Shown here piece after piece: positions 63,167 to 64,000 of a stretch of DNA of 64,000 nt. Both the position numbers and the translations under genes were made by a program. Every line of letters begins with the position of its first letter. Within the stretch, counting starts at the first letter, position 1. The DNA comes from Tetragonia tetragonoides. Lineage: Eukaryota > Streptophyta > Magnoliopsida > Caryophyllales > Aizoaceae. The stretch is taken from contig CM076154.1 of the NCBI GenBank assembly GCA_038025085.1, forward strand, positions 17,706,001 through 17,770,000, given 5' to 3'. The notes below the pieces were generated by a model, which had not been told where the DNA came from, did not search any database, and saw nothing but the letters and a program-made list of their open reading frames with translations.

Positions 63167-63362
63167 CTTGATCACTGTGCTTGTTCTGCAAAAACTCTCT
63201 TGTGAGGAAATCTGGTAAGGAATTGTTCTTCCCTTGAATGTACTCAATATCGAAATCAAAAACAGAGAGTATAGCTTGCCATCTTGCAAATATTTGTTTT
63301 GAAACAAGATTTTGAACATCTTTTTGCAAAACTTCTTTTGCCGATTTACAATCAATCCTTAA
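63093..63362 (-). pseudogene. End of pararetrovirus polyprotein: RNase H C-terminus
   Basis: It begins at the inversion junction with IDCKSAKEVLQKDVQNL and continues ARWQAILSVFDFDIEYIQGK and SLPDFLTREFL, the C-terminal half of the caulimovirid RNase H. It stops at 63093. The protease, RT and first half of RNase H are absent from this strand. Confidence 0.88.
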
Positions 63363-64000
63363 AAGCCAAACTCATCCCCTTACTTATTTCTGATGAAGAA
63401 TCATCTGAAAGTGAAGCATTCATCAACCAAATCGACAATGAATGCTCAGAAGGTGAATATTCAGATGATGAATCTGCATTAATCTGTCCTACCAAGACGA
63501 TTAATGTCTTATCACAGAATAAGGATGAAAAAGAATTTATTTTTGACCTTATTCAGAGAATTGATGATCCTGAAACCCAGGCTTAATACCTCCTCAGACT
63601 AAAAGAACTTATTGACAAAGATCAACCACCTCCTCCTCAAATTACAGAACCTTTCAGCATCTCAAAAGTTTTTGACAAATACCCCTCACCAAATGTCTTT
63701 CGTCAAATTACAGTCAGAGACTTGTAAACAGAGGTAAATTCCCTAAAATCTCAAGTCAAAATTCTTCAAGAAAACATATTTTCTCTAAAAACTAAAGACC
63801 TTGAACTTGATGCTAAATTTGCTCTCTTAGATTCAAAAACAACTGATAGCCATCAAGCCCCTTCGACCTCGAATTCTCCCAAACAAACTCCAGAAAATGC
63901 CTTGTTCCAATCTATATCCCCTGCTGAACCTTTAAATGAGGAATTCCTCAGGGTAATCAACAAAATATCCTTTCAAAAGTGGTATGTTATTGTTACCCTA
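63363..64000 (+). pseudogene. Second pararetrovirus fragment, opposite strand: coat C-terminus towards protease
   Basis: A plus-strand frame from about 63363 starts with an acidic stretch (ISDEESSESEAFINQIDNE), then LLRLKELIDKDQPPPPQITE and a coiled-coil-like part. It ends near FQKWYVIVTL at the window edge, which usually leads into the aspartic protease. In-frame TAA stops lie at 63584-63586 and 63725-63727. It corresponds to a part of the virus missing from the minus-strand copy. Confidence 0.75.

Overview
The window is nuclear DNA of a flowering plant. The evidence is one long GT-AG intron-split gene of a plant DExH helicase family, introns filled with 5'-truncated L1-type LINEs, Au-like SINEs and MITEs, and an endogenous pararetrovirus. 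I cannot name the species; long TE-filled introns fit a large plant genome.

Layout. Positions 1-5277 are intergenic: a 0.7 kb tandem duplication (1163-2556), a LINE piece with a 36-bp minisatellite (2875-3475), and a tRNA-type SINE (4942-5126). Positions 5278-56567 (minus strand) hold one gene for a large DExH-box RNA helicase of the plant DExH7 / animal DHX29-DHX57 type. I could place 34 coding exons with matching splice phases (about 4.25 kb coding, about 1,417 codons) over 51 kb, so more than 90% of the gene is intron. In order the protein has a Lys/Gln-rich start, a UBA-like domain, an acidic linker, a dsRBD-like region, helicase motifs I (GETGSGKTT), Ia, II (DEVH), III (SAT), V and VI (QRRGRAGR), then the HA2/OB C-terminal half. 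The reading frame is clearly broken in exons 1, 17, 18 and 31, and two more junctions (exons 4 and 9) are ambiguous, while the splice sites look intact. This is either an early pseudogene or an assembly with uncorrected indels.

The introns carry about 30 LINE 3' fragments of one family (zf-RVT C-terminal domain, then a 3' hairpin). Several have recognisable target-site duplications. The 3' hairpin shows paired base changes between copies, and most copies lie in the same sense as the gene. A hAT MITE, a Tourist MITE, a 115-bp-arm foldback beside a splice donor, and Au-like SINEs are also present.

Upstream of the helicase ATG lies an inverted-repeat element (56916-57664) with four tandem small hairpins, then a direct repeat (57681-58495). 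From 58569 to the window end is a rearranged endogenous pararetrovirus. On the minus strand, from high to low coordinate: RNase H end, an overlapping second ORF, promoter, tRNA-Met primer site, movement protein, truncated coat-protein region. From about 63363 a second fragment (coat C-terminus towards protease) runs on the plus strand, joined head to head. All viral frames carry stops or frameshifts.
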